Part shown: piece after piece, positions 1 through 7,430 of the stretch
How positions within the stretch are numbered: position 1 is the first letter of the stretch
Layout of the letters: every line of letters starts with the position of its first letter
NCBI RefSeq assembly: GCF_003385555.1
Contig: NZ_QOHR01000008.1
Location: 1-64,000, forward strand
Reading direction: 5' to 3'
Origin: Rhodosalinus sediminis
GTDB lineage: Bacteria; Pseudomonadota; Alphaproteobacteria; Rhodobacterales; Rhodobacteraceae
Length of the DNA: 64,000 nucleotides
Notes under the pieces: generated by a model
The model's database searches: none
Told to the model about the DNA's origin: nothing
Seen by the model: the letters and a program-made list of their open reading frames with translations, nothing else
Translations under genes and position numbers: made by a program

Positions 1-36
1 CTCGTCGAAAACCGCATGAACCGGGAGGACACGTGA
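1..36 (+). CDS. 3' end of upstream gene, probably acetyl-CoA synthetase (partial)
   Basis: Only the last 11 codons and the stop are in the window, reading LVENRMNREDT. The stop TGA shares one base with the adk start (TGATG), so the two genes are translationally coupled. The ending resembles the (E/D)LIENR(x)NR tail that I recall for alphaproteobacterial acetyl-CoA synthetases. The downstream genes (DUF4212 plus ActP-type symporter) are the usual companions of acs. The identity is therefore inferred from a very short tail plus context. The upstream sequence would settle it. Confidence 0.5.
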   Translation, partial: LVENRMNREDT

Positions 37-722
37 TGGACGGCACGGCGACGGGGGCCACGGGCCCGGTGCTGATCCTGCTCGGCCCCCCGGGCGCGGG
101 CAAGGGTACGCAGGCGCGCCGGCTGCAGGAGGCCTTCGGCCTCGTGCAGCTTTCGACCGGCGACATGCTGCGCGCGGCGGTCGCCGAGGGCACCGAGGCC
201 GGGCGCGCGGCGAAGGCGGTGATGGACGCGGGCGATCTGGTCTCCGACGAGATCGTGACCGCGATCCTCGCCGAGCGGCTCGACGCGCCGGACTGCGCGC
301 AGGGCGCGATCCTCGACGGCTTCCCGCGCACGACGCCGCAGGCCGAGGCGCTCGACCGGCTTCTGGCCGAGCGCGGGCGCGGGCTCGCCGCGGCGATCAG
401 CCTCGAGGTGGACGACGCGGCGATGGTCGACCGCATCGCCGGCCGCTTCACCTGCGCCGGCTGCGGCGAGGGCTACCACGACAGCGCCAAGCGCCCGGCG
501 GTGGCCGACACCTGCGACCGCTGCGGCGGCACGGAGTTCACCCGCCGCGCCGACGACCGCGCGGAGACCGTGGCCGCGCGGCTCGAGGCCTACCACCGCG
601 AGACCGCGCCGCTCGCGGCGCATTACGACGCCCAGGGCAAGCTCGAGCGCATCGACGCCATGGGCGAGATCGACCGGATCGCGGCGGACCTCGCCGCGAT
701 CGTCCAGCGGGCGCAGGCCTGA
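36..722 (+). CDS. adk: Adenylate kinase, zinc-lid type
   Basis: Cytoplasmic enzyme interconverting ATP + AMP and 2 ADP. The 228-aa protein has the P-loop GPPGAGKGT at residues 17-25, the AMP-site DGFPRT near residue 94, and a long-form LID carrying four cysteines (Cys140, Cys143, Cys160, Cys163) in a CxxC-x16-CxxC zinc-ribbon arrangement. A GTG lies one codon earlier, but the ATG at 36 has the better spacing (7 nt) from GGAGG at 24-28 and overlaps the upstream stop. Unlike the usual secY-adk-rpsM location, this copy sits between a probable acs and an acetate-type symporter. That fits a role in clearing the AMP made by acetate activation. Whether a second adk exists elsewhere cannot be seen. 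Confidence 0.95.
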   Translation: MDGTATGATGPVLILLGPPGAGKGTQARRLQEAFGLVQLSTGDMLRAAVAEGTEAGRAAKAVMDAGDLVSDEIVTAILAERLDAPDCAQGAILDGFPRTTPQAEALDRLLAERGRGLAAAISLEVDDAAMVDRIAGRFTCAGCGEGYHDSAKRPAVADTCDRCGGTEFTRRADDRAETVAARLEAYHRETAPLAAHYDAQGKLERIDAMGEIDRIAADLAAIVQRAQA

Positions 723-770
723 TCCACCGCGCCCGGAACGGCGCACGCGACGAAAGAGGAGGAGCCGCCG

Positions 771-1049
771 ATGGCGGAAAGAACGAACGACGGGGCCGCC
801 GGATCCGGCAAGGCCTACTGGACCGCGAATCTGAGAGTGATCAAGTGGAGCCTGGTGATCTGGGCGGTGGTGAGCTTCGGCTTCGGCATCCTGCTGCGCC
901 CGCTCCTGTCGGGGATCGAGGTCGGGGGCACGGACCTCGGCTTCTGGTTCGCGCAGCAGGGCTCGATCCTCGTCTTCCTGGCGCTGATCTTCTTCTACGC
1001 CTGGCGCATGAACAAGCTCGACCGCGAGCACGGCGTGGACGAGGAGTGA
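771..1049 (+). CDS. DUF4212 small subunit of a Na+/solute symporter
   Basis: 92-aa membrane protein of the DUF4212 family, the small partner that accompanies VC_2705-type sodium:solute symporters. Two hydrophobic helices are visible (about residues 22-45 and 56-80), with a short charged C-terminus. A strong ribosome-binding site, AAAGAGGAGGA, precedes the ATG. The large permease follows 4 nt after the stop, and its Shine-Dalgarno lies inside the last codons of this gene, so the two are co-translated. The family role (assembly or gating partner of the permease) is inferred from constant linkage, not from known biochemistry. Confidence 0.88.
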   Translation: MAERTNDGAAGSGKAYWTANLRVIKWSLVIWAVVSFGFGILLRPLLSGIEVGGTDLGFWFAQQGSILVFLALIFFYAWRMNKLDREHGVDEE

Positions 1050-1053
1050 GATC

Positions 1054-2841
1054 ATGGACCAGTTCACAATAAACGTTCTCTTCGTGGGCGCCTCCTTCGC
1101 GCTCTACATCGGCATCGCGGTCTGGGCGCGCGCGGGCTCCACCTCGGAGTTCTACGCGGCGAGCCGGGGCGTGCACCCGGTGACCAACGGCATGGCCACG
1201 GCGGCCGACTGGATGTCGGCGGCCTCCTTCATCTCGATGGCGGGCCTCATCGCCTTCACGGGCTACGACAACTCCAGCTACCTGATGGGCTGGACGGGCG
1301 GTTACGTGCTGCTCGCGCTGCTGCTCGCGCCCTACCTGCGCAAGTTCGGCAAGTTCACGGTGCCCGAGTTCATCGGCGACCGCTTCTACTCGAAGCCCGC
1401 GCGGCTCGTCGCGGTGGTCTGCCTGATCGTGGCCTCGGTGACCTACGTGATCGGGCAGATGACCGGCGTCGGGGTGGCCTTCGGGCGGTTCCTCGAGATC
1501 TCGAACACCGCCGGGCTCCTGATCGGGGCCTGCGTCGTCTTCGCCTACGCCGTCTTCGGCGGCATGAAGGGCGTGACCTACACGCAGGTCGCGCAGTACT
1601 GCGTGCTGATCACCGCCTACACGATCCCGGCGGTCTTCATCTCGCTGCAGCTGACCGGCAACCCGATCCCGGGGCTGGGGCTCTTCGGCGAACACCAGGC
1701 GAGCGGCGAGCAGCTGCTGGTGAAGCTCGACCAGATCGTGACCGAGCTCGGCTTCAAGAGCTACACCGAGCATCACGGCTCCACGATCAACATGGTGCTC
1801 TTCACGCTCTCGCTGATGATCGGCACAGCGGGTCTGCCGCACGTCATCATCCGCTTCTTCACCGTGCCGAAGGTCTCGGACGCGCGGTGGTCGGCGGGCT
1901 GGGCGCTCGTCTTCATCGCGCTCCTCTACCTCACGGCGCCGGCCGTGGGCGCGATGGCGCGGCTCAACATCACCGACCTGATGTGGCCGCAGGGCACCGA
2001 CCAGCAGGCGGTGAGCGTCGAACAGATCGAGAGCGATCCGGCCTACGACTGGATGGCGACCTGGCAGGAGACCGGGCTCCTCGGCTTCGAGGACAAGAAC
2101 GGCGACGGGCGCATCCAGTACTACAACGACGCCGACCCGGCGATGCAGGAGCGCGCGGCCGAGGAAGGCTGGGAGGGCAACGAGCTCACCAACTTCAACC
2201 GCGACATCCTCGTGCTCGCCAACCCGGAGATCGCCAACCTGCCGGCCTGGGTGATCGGCCTCGTGGCGGCCGGCGGCATCGCCGCGGCGCTCTCCACGGC
2301 GGCGGGGCTGCTGCTCGCGATCTCGGGCTCGGTGGCGCACGACCTCTTCAAGGGGCAGCTCACGCCGAACATCTCCGAGAAGGGGGAGCTTCTGACCGCG
2401 CGGATCGCCATGGCGCTCTCGATCGTGGTGGCGAGCTATCTCGGCCTCAATCCGCCGGGCTTCGCGGCGCAGACCGTGGCGCTCGCCTTCGGGATCGCGG
2501 CGGCCTCGATCTTCCCGGCGCTGATGATGGGCATCTTCTCGACGCGCATCAACAACCACGGCGCGGTCGCGGGGATGCTGACGGGTCTGCTCTTCACGCT
2601 GATCTATATTTTCCTGCACAAGGGCTGGTTCTTCATTCCGGGCACGAACAGCTTCCCGGACACGGTGGACGGCTCGCTCTTCGGCATCCAGTCGACGGCG
2701 ATCGGCGCGATCGGCGCGGTGCTGAACTTCGCGGTGGCCTACGCGGTCTCGCTCTCGACGGCCGACACCCCGCGCGAGATCAAGGAGCTCGTGGAAAGCG
2801 TCCGCGTGCCCCGCGGCGCGGCCGAAGCGCAGGATCACTGA
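1054..2841 (+). CDS. Sodium:solute symporter, acetate-permease (ActP)-like, VC_2705 family
   Basis: 595-aa SSS-family transporter with about 13 membrane helices. The early segments include AASRGVHPVTNGMATAADWM and a sodium-site-like region, typical of ActP relatives, and probable substrates are acetate or other short monocarboxylates. A roughly 70-residue hydrophilic insert (about residues 315-390) contains an EF-hand-like loop, DKNGDGRIQYYND. It sits between membrane segments and interrupts the otherwise ActP-like fold. The position after DUF4212 and a probable acs supports acetate uptake. A hairpin (2850-2871) follows the stop and may lower expression of the downstream genes. The substrate is inferred, not demonstrated. 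Confidence 0.85.
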   Translation: MDQFTINVLFVGASFALYIGIAVWARAGSTSEFYAASRGVHPVTNGMATAADWMSAASFISMAGLIAFTGYDNSSYLMGWTGGYVLLALLLAPYLRKFGKFTVPEFIGDRFYSKPARLVAVVCLIVASVTYVIGQMTGVGVAFGRFLEISNTAGLLIGACVVFAYAVFGGMKGVTYTQVAQYCVLITAYTIPAVFISLQLTGNPIPGLGLFGEHQASGEQLLVKLDQIVTELGFKSYTEHHGSTINMVLFTLSLMIGTAGLPHVIIRFFTVPKVSDARWSAGWALVFIALLYLTAPAVGAMARLNITDLMWPQGTDQQAVSVEQIESDPAYDWMATWQETGLLGFEDKNGDGRIQYYNDADPAMQERAAEEGWEGNELTNFNRDILVLANPEIANLPAWVIGLVAAGGIAAALSTAAGLLLAISGSVAHDLFKGQLTPNISEKGELLTARIAMALSIVVASYLGLNPPGFAAQTVALAFGIAAASIFPALMMGIFSTRINNHGAVAGMLTGLLFTLIYIFLHKGWFFIPGTNSFPDTVDGSLFGIQSTAIGAIGAVLNFAVAYAVSLSTADTPREIKELVESVRVPRGAAEAQDH

Positions 2842-2849
2842 CGCGACAG

Positions 2850-2874
2850 GGGCGGGCCCACGGGCCCGCCCTTC
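2850..2874 (+). terminator. GC hairpin after the symporter gene
   Basis: GGGCGGGCCC (2850-2859) and GGGCCCGCCC (2862-2871) form a stem of at least 8 bp with a small loop, followed by the pyrimidine-rich TTCCCTT. The U-tract is weak, so partial termination or 3'-end protection of the symporter mRNA is more likely than full termination. The next gene in the same direction starts only 22 nt later. Confidence 0.5.
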
Positions 2875-2895
2875 CCTTATCAGGAGGCGCGGCAC

Positions 2896-4749
2896 ATGAC
2901 CGAGCCGGTCCCCGACACGCCTGCCGCCGCCCCCGATCCGGAGGCGGACGCGGCATTTCTGGCCGCCGCGCACCCTTGGGACATCCTCTCGCGCGAGCGG
3001 CTCGAGGCGATCGCCCGGCAGATGGGCCGCCGCCGCCTCGCCCCCGGAGAGACGCTCTACGACGTGGGCGAGACGCTGGATTTCGTGGCCGTGCTGCGCG
3101 CGGGCGGGGCCGAGCGGCTGGACGCGCGCGGCGCGACCGTGGCCGAGCTCGCCCCCGGCGCCACGCTCTCGCGGCGCGGCGCGCTGCGCGGCGAGCCCAC
3201 GCGCACCGCGCTCCGCGCCACGCAGCCGAGCGAGGCGCTCACCCTCGAGGGCGCGGAGTTCCGCGCGCTCTGCCGCGACGTGCCCGCCTTCGGGCGCTTC
3301 TTCTCCGCCGGGCCGCCGCGCGCCGCGGCGCGCTCCGATCTGGCGAGCCTCGCGGTCTCGGCGCTGATGACCGCCACGCCCGAGACCTGCCCGCCCGAAA
3401 CCCCTGCGCGCGAGGCCGCCGCGCGGATGCACGCGCGCGGCATCTCCTCGCTCTGCGTGGCGACCGACGGGCAACTCCTCGGGCTGCTGACGCTGCGCGA
3501 CCTGACCGGGCGGCTCCTCGCCGAGGGGCGCGCGCCCGAAACGCCGGTGGGCGAGATCATGACCGCCGCGCCGATCACGCTGCCGCCCTCGGCGCTCGGC
3601 TCCGACGTGCTGTCGCTGATGATGGAGCGGCGCGTCGGCCACGTCCCGGTGGTCGAGGGCGGGCGGCTCGTCGGCATCGTCACGCAGACCGACCTGACGC
3701 GCGCGCAGGCGCTCGGCGCGGGCGAACTGGTGCGCGGCGTGGCCGAGGCGCCGGACGCCGACGCCATGGCGCGGGTCACCGCGCGGTTGCCCGAACTCCT
3801 CGCGCAGCTCGTCGCCGCCGGCGCCCGACCCGAGGCGGTGACGCGCCAGATCACCGACGTCGCCGACGCCGCGACGCGACGGCTGCTCGCGCTGGCCGAG
3901 GACCGGCTCGGCCCGCCGCCGGTGCCCTACCTCTGGCTCGCCTGCGGCAGCCAGGGCCGGCAGGAGCAGACCGGCGTCTCGGACCAGGACAACTGCCTGA
4001 TGCTGAGCGACGCGGTCACCGACGCCGACATGCCCTATTTCGAGCGCCTCGCGCGCTTCGTCTCGGACGGGCTCGCCACCTGCGGCTACGCCTACTGCCC
4101 GGGCGACATGATGGCGACCAACCCGCGCTGGCGCCAGCCGGTGCACGTCTGGCGGGACTACTTCGCCGGCTGGATCGCGCATCCCTCGCCCGAGGCGCAG
4201 ATGCTCGCCTCGGTGATGTTCGACCTGCGCCCGATCGGCGGCGACGCCTCCCTCTTCGAGGGGCTCCACCGCGAGACGCTGGACGCCGCCTCGCGGAACT
4301 CGATCTTCACCGCGCACATGGTCTCCAACTCGCTCAAGCACGCGCCGCCGCTCGGGCTCTTGCGCGGCTTCGCGACGATCCGCTCGGGCGAGCACCGCCA
4401 CCAGATCGACCTGAAGCTGAACGGGGTGGTCCCGGTGGTCGACCTCGCGCGGGTCTATGCGCTGATGGGCCGGATCGAGGACGCGGGCACCCGCGCCCGG
4501 CTCACGGCCGCGTCGGCCGCCGGCGTCGTCTCGGAGGCCGGGGGGCGCGACCTGATCGACGCCTGGGACCTGATCGCGGCGACGCGCCTCGGCCATCAGG
4601 CGCGGCGCATCGCGCGCGGCGCCGCGCCCGACAACTACATGGCGCCCTCGGAGCTTTCGGAGTTCGAGCGCAGCCACCTGCGCGAGGCCTTCGTCGTCGT
4701 GCGCACGATGCAGTCCGCGCTCGGCCACGGCAAGGGCGCGCTGTCGTGA
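2896..4749 (+). CDS. cNMP-binding / CBS / DUF294 nucleotidyltransferase-like protein
   Basis: 617-aa cytoplasmic multidomain protein. In order it shows an N-terminal cyclic-nucleotide-binding-like fold (about residues 25-135), a pair of CBS domains (about 155-275, with IMTAAPITLP and GIVTQTDLTRAQ), a GlnD-like nucleotidyltransferase DUF294 (about 345-460, with the signature GSQGRQEQTGVSDQDN), and a C-terminal helical DUF294 domain. CBS pairs commonly sense AMP/ATP ratios and the NTase core may nucleotidylate a protein partner. This type often sits beside ActP/DUF4212 genes. AGGAGG lies 8 nt before the ATG. The target of the nucleotidyltransferase and its effector are unknown. Confidence 0.85.
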   Translation: MTEPVPDTPAAAPDPEADAAFLAAAHPWDILSRERLEAIARQMGRRRLAPGETLYDVGETLDFVAVLRAGGAERLDARGATVAELAPGATLSRRGALRGEPTRTALRATQPSEALTLEGAEFRALCRDVPAFGRFFSAGPPRAAARSDLASLAVSALMTATPETCPPETPAREAAARMHARGISSLCVATDGQLLGLLTLRDLTGRLLAEGRAPETPVGEIMTAAPITLPPSALGSDVLSLMMERRVGHVPVVEGGRLVGIVTQTDLTRAQALGAGELVRGVAEAPDADAMARVTARLPELLAQLVAAGARPEAVTRQITDVADAATRRLLALAEDRLGPPPVPYLWLACGSQGRQEQTGVSDQDNCLMLSDAVTDADMPYFERLARFVSDGLATCGYAYCPGDMMATNPRWRQPVHVWRDYFAGWIAHPSPEAQMLASVMFDLRPIGGDASLFEGLHRETLDAASRNSIFTAHMVSNSLKHAPPLGLLRGFATIRSGEHRHQIDLKLNGVVPVVDLARVYALMGRIEDAGTRARLTAASAAGVVSEAGGRDLIDAWDLIAATRLGHQARRIARGAAPDNYMAPSELSEFERSHLREAFVVVRTMQSALGHGKGALS

Positions 4750-4763
4750 CCGCGCGCCGCGCC

Positions 4764-4793
4764 TTGCCGCGCGCGGCGCGGGCGCCCTAGGAT
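4764..4793 (+). promoter_or_regulatory. Possible internal promoter
   Basis: TTGCCG (4764-4769), an 18-nt spacer and TAGGAT (4788-4793) lie in the 88-bp gap before the small membrane-protein gene. They overlap a GC-rich inverted repeat. This would let the exonuclease pair be transcribed separately from the symporter genes. It is a consensus match only. Confidence 0.3.
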
Positions 4794-4837
4794 CACGGGC
4801 GGCGCGCAAAGGGGGAGGCGCGCCGGGGAGGAGAGCG

Positions 4838-5344
4838 ATGTTTCTGGAACTGATCGCCACGATCTTCGCCGGCTTCGCCGCGGCGGGCGTGGTGCTGCTG
4901 ATCGACAAGGCGACGCGGGGGCGGCTTCCGCGCTGGCTCGCGCCGGTGGCGGCGGGGGCGGCGATGCTCGCCGCGACGATCTCGAGCGAGTACAGCTGGT
5001 ACGGGCGCACCGCCGGCGCGGTGCCGCACGACTTCACGGTGATCGAGACTGTGGAGAGCCGCGCGATCTGGCGGCCCTGGACCTATCTCGCGCCCTTCAC
5101 CGAGCGCTTCGTCGCGCTCGACCGCGCCTCGGTCCGGCAGAACGCCGTGCGCGCGGAGGAGCGCCTCGCCGATCTCTATTTCTTCGGCCGCTGGGCGCCG
5201 GTGCGCCAACTCGAGATCCGGGTGGACTGCGCGCGCGGCGCGCGGGCGCTGCCGGGCGACGGCGCGGGGGGCGAGGTCGTCTGGCAGGAGGTCGGCGCGG
5301 AGGATACCATCGTCGCCGCCGTCTGCGGGGAGGCGGCGGCATGA
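4838..5344 (+). CDS. Conserved hypothetical membrane protein next to the exonuclease
   Basis: 168 aa. Two hydrophobic segments are seen at the N-terminus (about residues 3-23 and 33-51), followed by a polar domain of about 115 residues beginning SEYSWYGRTAGAVPHDFTVIE, probably periplasmic. No catalytic motif is recognised. GGGGAGGAG precedes the ATG. The stop overlaps the start of the next gene (ATGA at 5341-5344), so it is translationally coupled to the membrane-tethered exonuclease. A shared membrane complex is possible but is only inferred from this coupling. Confidence 0.75.
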   Translation: MFLELIATIFAGFAAAGVVLLIDKATRGRLPRWLAPVAAGAAMLAATISSEYSWYGRTAGAVPHDFTVIETVESRAIWRPWTYLAPFTERFVALDRASVRQNAVRAEERLADLYFFGRWAPVRQLEIRVDCARGARALPGDGAGGEVVWQEVGAEDTIVAAVCGEAAA

Positions 5345-6738
5345 CCCCTCTGCGCTGGAGCCTCAGATTGCGCATCCTCCTCTTCTTCGTGGCGCTCTGG
5401 GCGGCGGCGAGCCTCGCGGTGGCCGGCGCGCTCTGGCTCGGCTGGGCGCGCGGCGGCGGCTCGGGGGGCTTCGTGCTCGCCGGTGTGGCCTCCGCCTTCG
5501 CGCTGATGGGGCTCTCGGCGGCGGTCTGGCGGCTCTTCGACGCGCATGTGGCCGTGCCGGTGGAGCGGCTGGCCGCCGGTCTGCGCGCTGGCGCGCACGG
5601 CGGCACGGGGCCGGACCGGGAGACGGCGAAGTTCCTCGGCGATCTGGGCGACGCCGCGGCGGAGGCGGCCGACCGGCTGGGCGCCGCGGAACTGACGGCG
5701 GCGAAGCGCGTGGCCGAGACGACCGCCGCGCTCTCGGCCGAGCGCGAGCGGCTGACCGCGCTCCTCTCGGAGCTGCCGGTCGCCACGGTTCTCATCGGGG
5801 CGGACCGGCGCATCGCGCTCTACGACGGGCAGGCGGCGGCGCTTCTCGCGCGGGCGGGGGTCCCGCGGCTCGGCGCGCCGATCACCGACTACCTCGAGGG
5901 CGCGCCGATCGAGGCGGCCTACGCCGCCGCCGCCACGGGCGAGGCGCGCTTCGAGGCGGTGCTCGCGCGGAGCACTACGCGCGCGCCGGCGCGGCTGCGC
6001 CGGCTCGACGGGGACGGCAGCGCGCTCCTGATCCTCGACGAGACGGCGGCGCTCGCGCCCGAGGACGCGCGGCCGATCGTCTATGACTTCACCCTGCTGG
6101 AGCGCGCGCCGGAGCCCGTGCTGGAGCACCGGGCGCTGCGCGATCTCGCCTGCGTGGTGCTCGACACCGAGACGACGGGCCTCGACCCCGAGCGCGACGC
6201 GCTGGTGCAGATCGCCGCGGTGCGCGTGCTGGGCGCGAAGCCGGTGCCCGGCGAGCGCTTCGAGACGCTGGTGAACCCCGGCCGCCGCATCCCGCCCACG
6301 GCGACGCGGGTGCACGGGATCGGCGACGCGCATGTGGCGGAGGCGCCGGATGTGGCGGAGGCCGTCGCGCGGCTGGGCGATTTCGCGCGCGACGCGGTGA
6401 TCGTGGCGCACAACGCGCCCTTCGACCTGCGGTTCCTGACCCGCGCGGGCGGCGACTGGCGCCACCCGGTGCTCGACACCGTGCTCCTCTCGGCGGTGCT
6501 CTTCGGGACGGGCGAGGCGCATTCGCTCGACGCGCTCTGCGCGCGCCTCGGCGTCGAGATCCCGGAGGACCGGCGCCACACCGCCATGGGCGACACCGAG
6601 GCGACGGCGGAGGCCTTCTGCCGGATGCTCCCGATGCTGGAGGCCAAGGGGCTGACCACCTTCGGCGACGTGGTCGCCGAGACGCGCCGGCACGGCCGGC
6701 TGCTCGCCGATCTGAACGCCGCGCCCGCGCGGGCCTGA
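5341..6738 (+). CDS. Membrane-anchored DnaQ-like DEDDh 3'-5' exonuclease with PAS/HAMP-like N-terminus
   Basis: 465 aa. The N-terminus has two transmembrane helices (about residues 10-32 and 42-64), then a HAMP-like linker (about 65-120), then a PAS-like sensor region (about 135-240). The C-terminal third is a PolIII-epsilon-type exonuclease with all five DEDDh residues: DTETTG (about 275), HNAPFD (about 358), and HTAMGD (about 411, His and final Asp). DEDDh enzymes remove 3' nucleotides from DNA or RNA, or degrade small oligonucleotides. A membrane-tethered, sensor-linked form is unlikely to be a replicative proofreader. It is coupled by ATGA to the preceding membrane protein and belongs to the acetate-transport gene run. 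Substrate unknown. Confidence 0.85.
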   Translation: MTPLRWSLRLRILLFFVALWAAASLAVAGALWLGWARGGGSGGFVLAGVASAFALMGLSAAVWRLFDAHVAVPVERLAAGLRAGAHGGTGPDRETAKFLGDLGDAAAEAADRLGAAELTAAKRVAETTAALSAERERLTALLSELPVATVLIGADRRIALYDGQAAALLARAGVPRLGAPITDYLEGAPIEAAYAAAATGEARFEAVLARSTTRAPARLRRLDGDGSALLILDETAALAPEDARPIVYDFTLLERAPEPVLEHRALRDLACVVLDTETTGLDPERDALVQIAAVRVLGAKPVPGERFETLVNPGRRIPPTATRVHGIGDAHVAEAPDVAEAVARLGDFARDAVIVAHNAPFDLRFLTRAGGDWRHPVLDTVLLSAVLFGTGEAHSLDALCARLGVEIPEDRRHTAMGDTEATAEAFCRMLPMLEAKGLTTFGDVVAETRRHGRLLADLNAAPARA

Positions 6739-6887
6739 GCCTCAGCCGAGCGCCCGGCGCCGGAGCGATGGCCACCGGACAGGGCCCGGCCCATGCGCCG
6801 CCACGACGCGCGGGCAGGACCGGGCGGCCGCGAGGGACCGACGGCGGACGGGACGCGCCGGCGCGAAGCGGGGCCCGGGACGCAGCG

Positions 6888-7430
6888 TCAGCCGAGCGCC
6901 TTGCCGAGGCGCGGCAGCCGCGCCTTCTTCAGGAGGCGGCGCATCTCCCAGCGCTCGCCCGAGAGCGCCTCGGCCCGCGCGCGCACGGCCTGTGCCGCCT
7001 CTTCCACCATGCCGGGCGCGCCCTTCCAGAGCCCGAGGAGGAGCGCGTCCGGGTCCGCGCGAGAGAGCCCGACCTCGGCGAGCACGCCGCGCGGGAAATC
7101 CTGCGCGTTCGCCGTCACGATCACGTCGGCCGCCCCCTCGATCGCCGCGGCGAGCACATGGACGTCCGCCGGATCGGGGAGCCAGAGCCGCTCCGTCAGC
7201 GCCTCCGCGGGCGGCGGCAGCATCGCCTGCGGCCATGCGGCGGCCAGCTGCGCGATCTCGCCCTGCGCGACGGCGCGTTCGGCGTCGCCGCGCCGGGCCG
7301 CGGCGCGCTCCCACTCGCGCAGGAGGCGCGCGGTCCAGAGCGGCCGGAGCCCGCCGCGCGCCGCGACCTCCAGGAGCATCTCCCGCATGACGGTGGGATA
7401 GAGGACGCAGGCGTCGAGCAGCGCCCTCAC
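6888..7430 (-). CDS. PIN-domain protein, RSP_2648 family
   Basis: 180 aa from a GTG start at 7430 that overlaps the stop of the upstream methyltransferase gene (GTGA), so translation is coupled. The protein starts VRALLDACVLYPT with the first PIN acidic residue. Further acidic residues occur in EWERAAARRGDAERA, and PDPADVHVLAAAIEGAADVIVTAN carries the typical second half of the PIN active site. PIN domains are Mg-dependent ribonucleases. No antitoxin-like ORF adjoins it, and the family is known in Rhodobacterales as the fixed neighbour of the RNA methyltransferase, so RNA processing or quality control is more likely than a VapC toxin. Longer upstream starts would lie inside the methyltransferase gene. 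Confidence 0.82.
   Translation of the reverse strand: MRALLDACVLYPTVMREMLLEVAARGGLRPLWTARLLREWERAAARRGDAERAVAQGEIAQLAAAWPQAMLPPPAEALTERLWLPDPADVHVLAAAIEGAADVIVTANAQDFPRGVLAEVGLSRADPDALLLGLWKGAPGMVEEAAQAVRARAEALSGERWEMRRLLKKARLPRLGKALG

Noticed and set aside
841-5037. Very long open frame on the minus strand opposite the symporter and DUF294 genes (and similar long antisense frames throughout)
   Set aside because: In DNA this GC-rich, stops are rare in antisense frames. The translations are Arg/Ala/Gly/His-rich, have no domain, and mirror well-supported genes on the other strand.
6888-7430. VapBC-type toxin-antitoxin system
   Set aside because: No antitoxin-like ORF lies beside the PIN gene, and the partner is an RNA methyltransferase.
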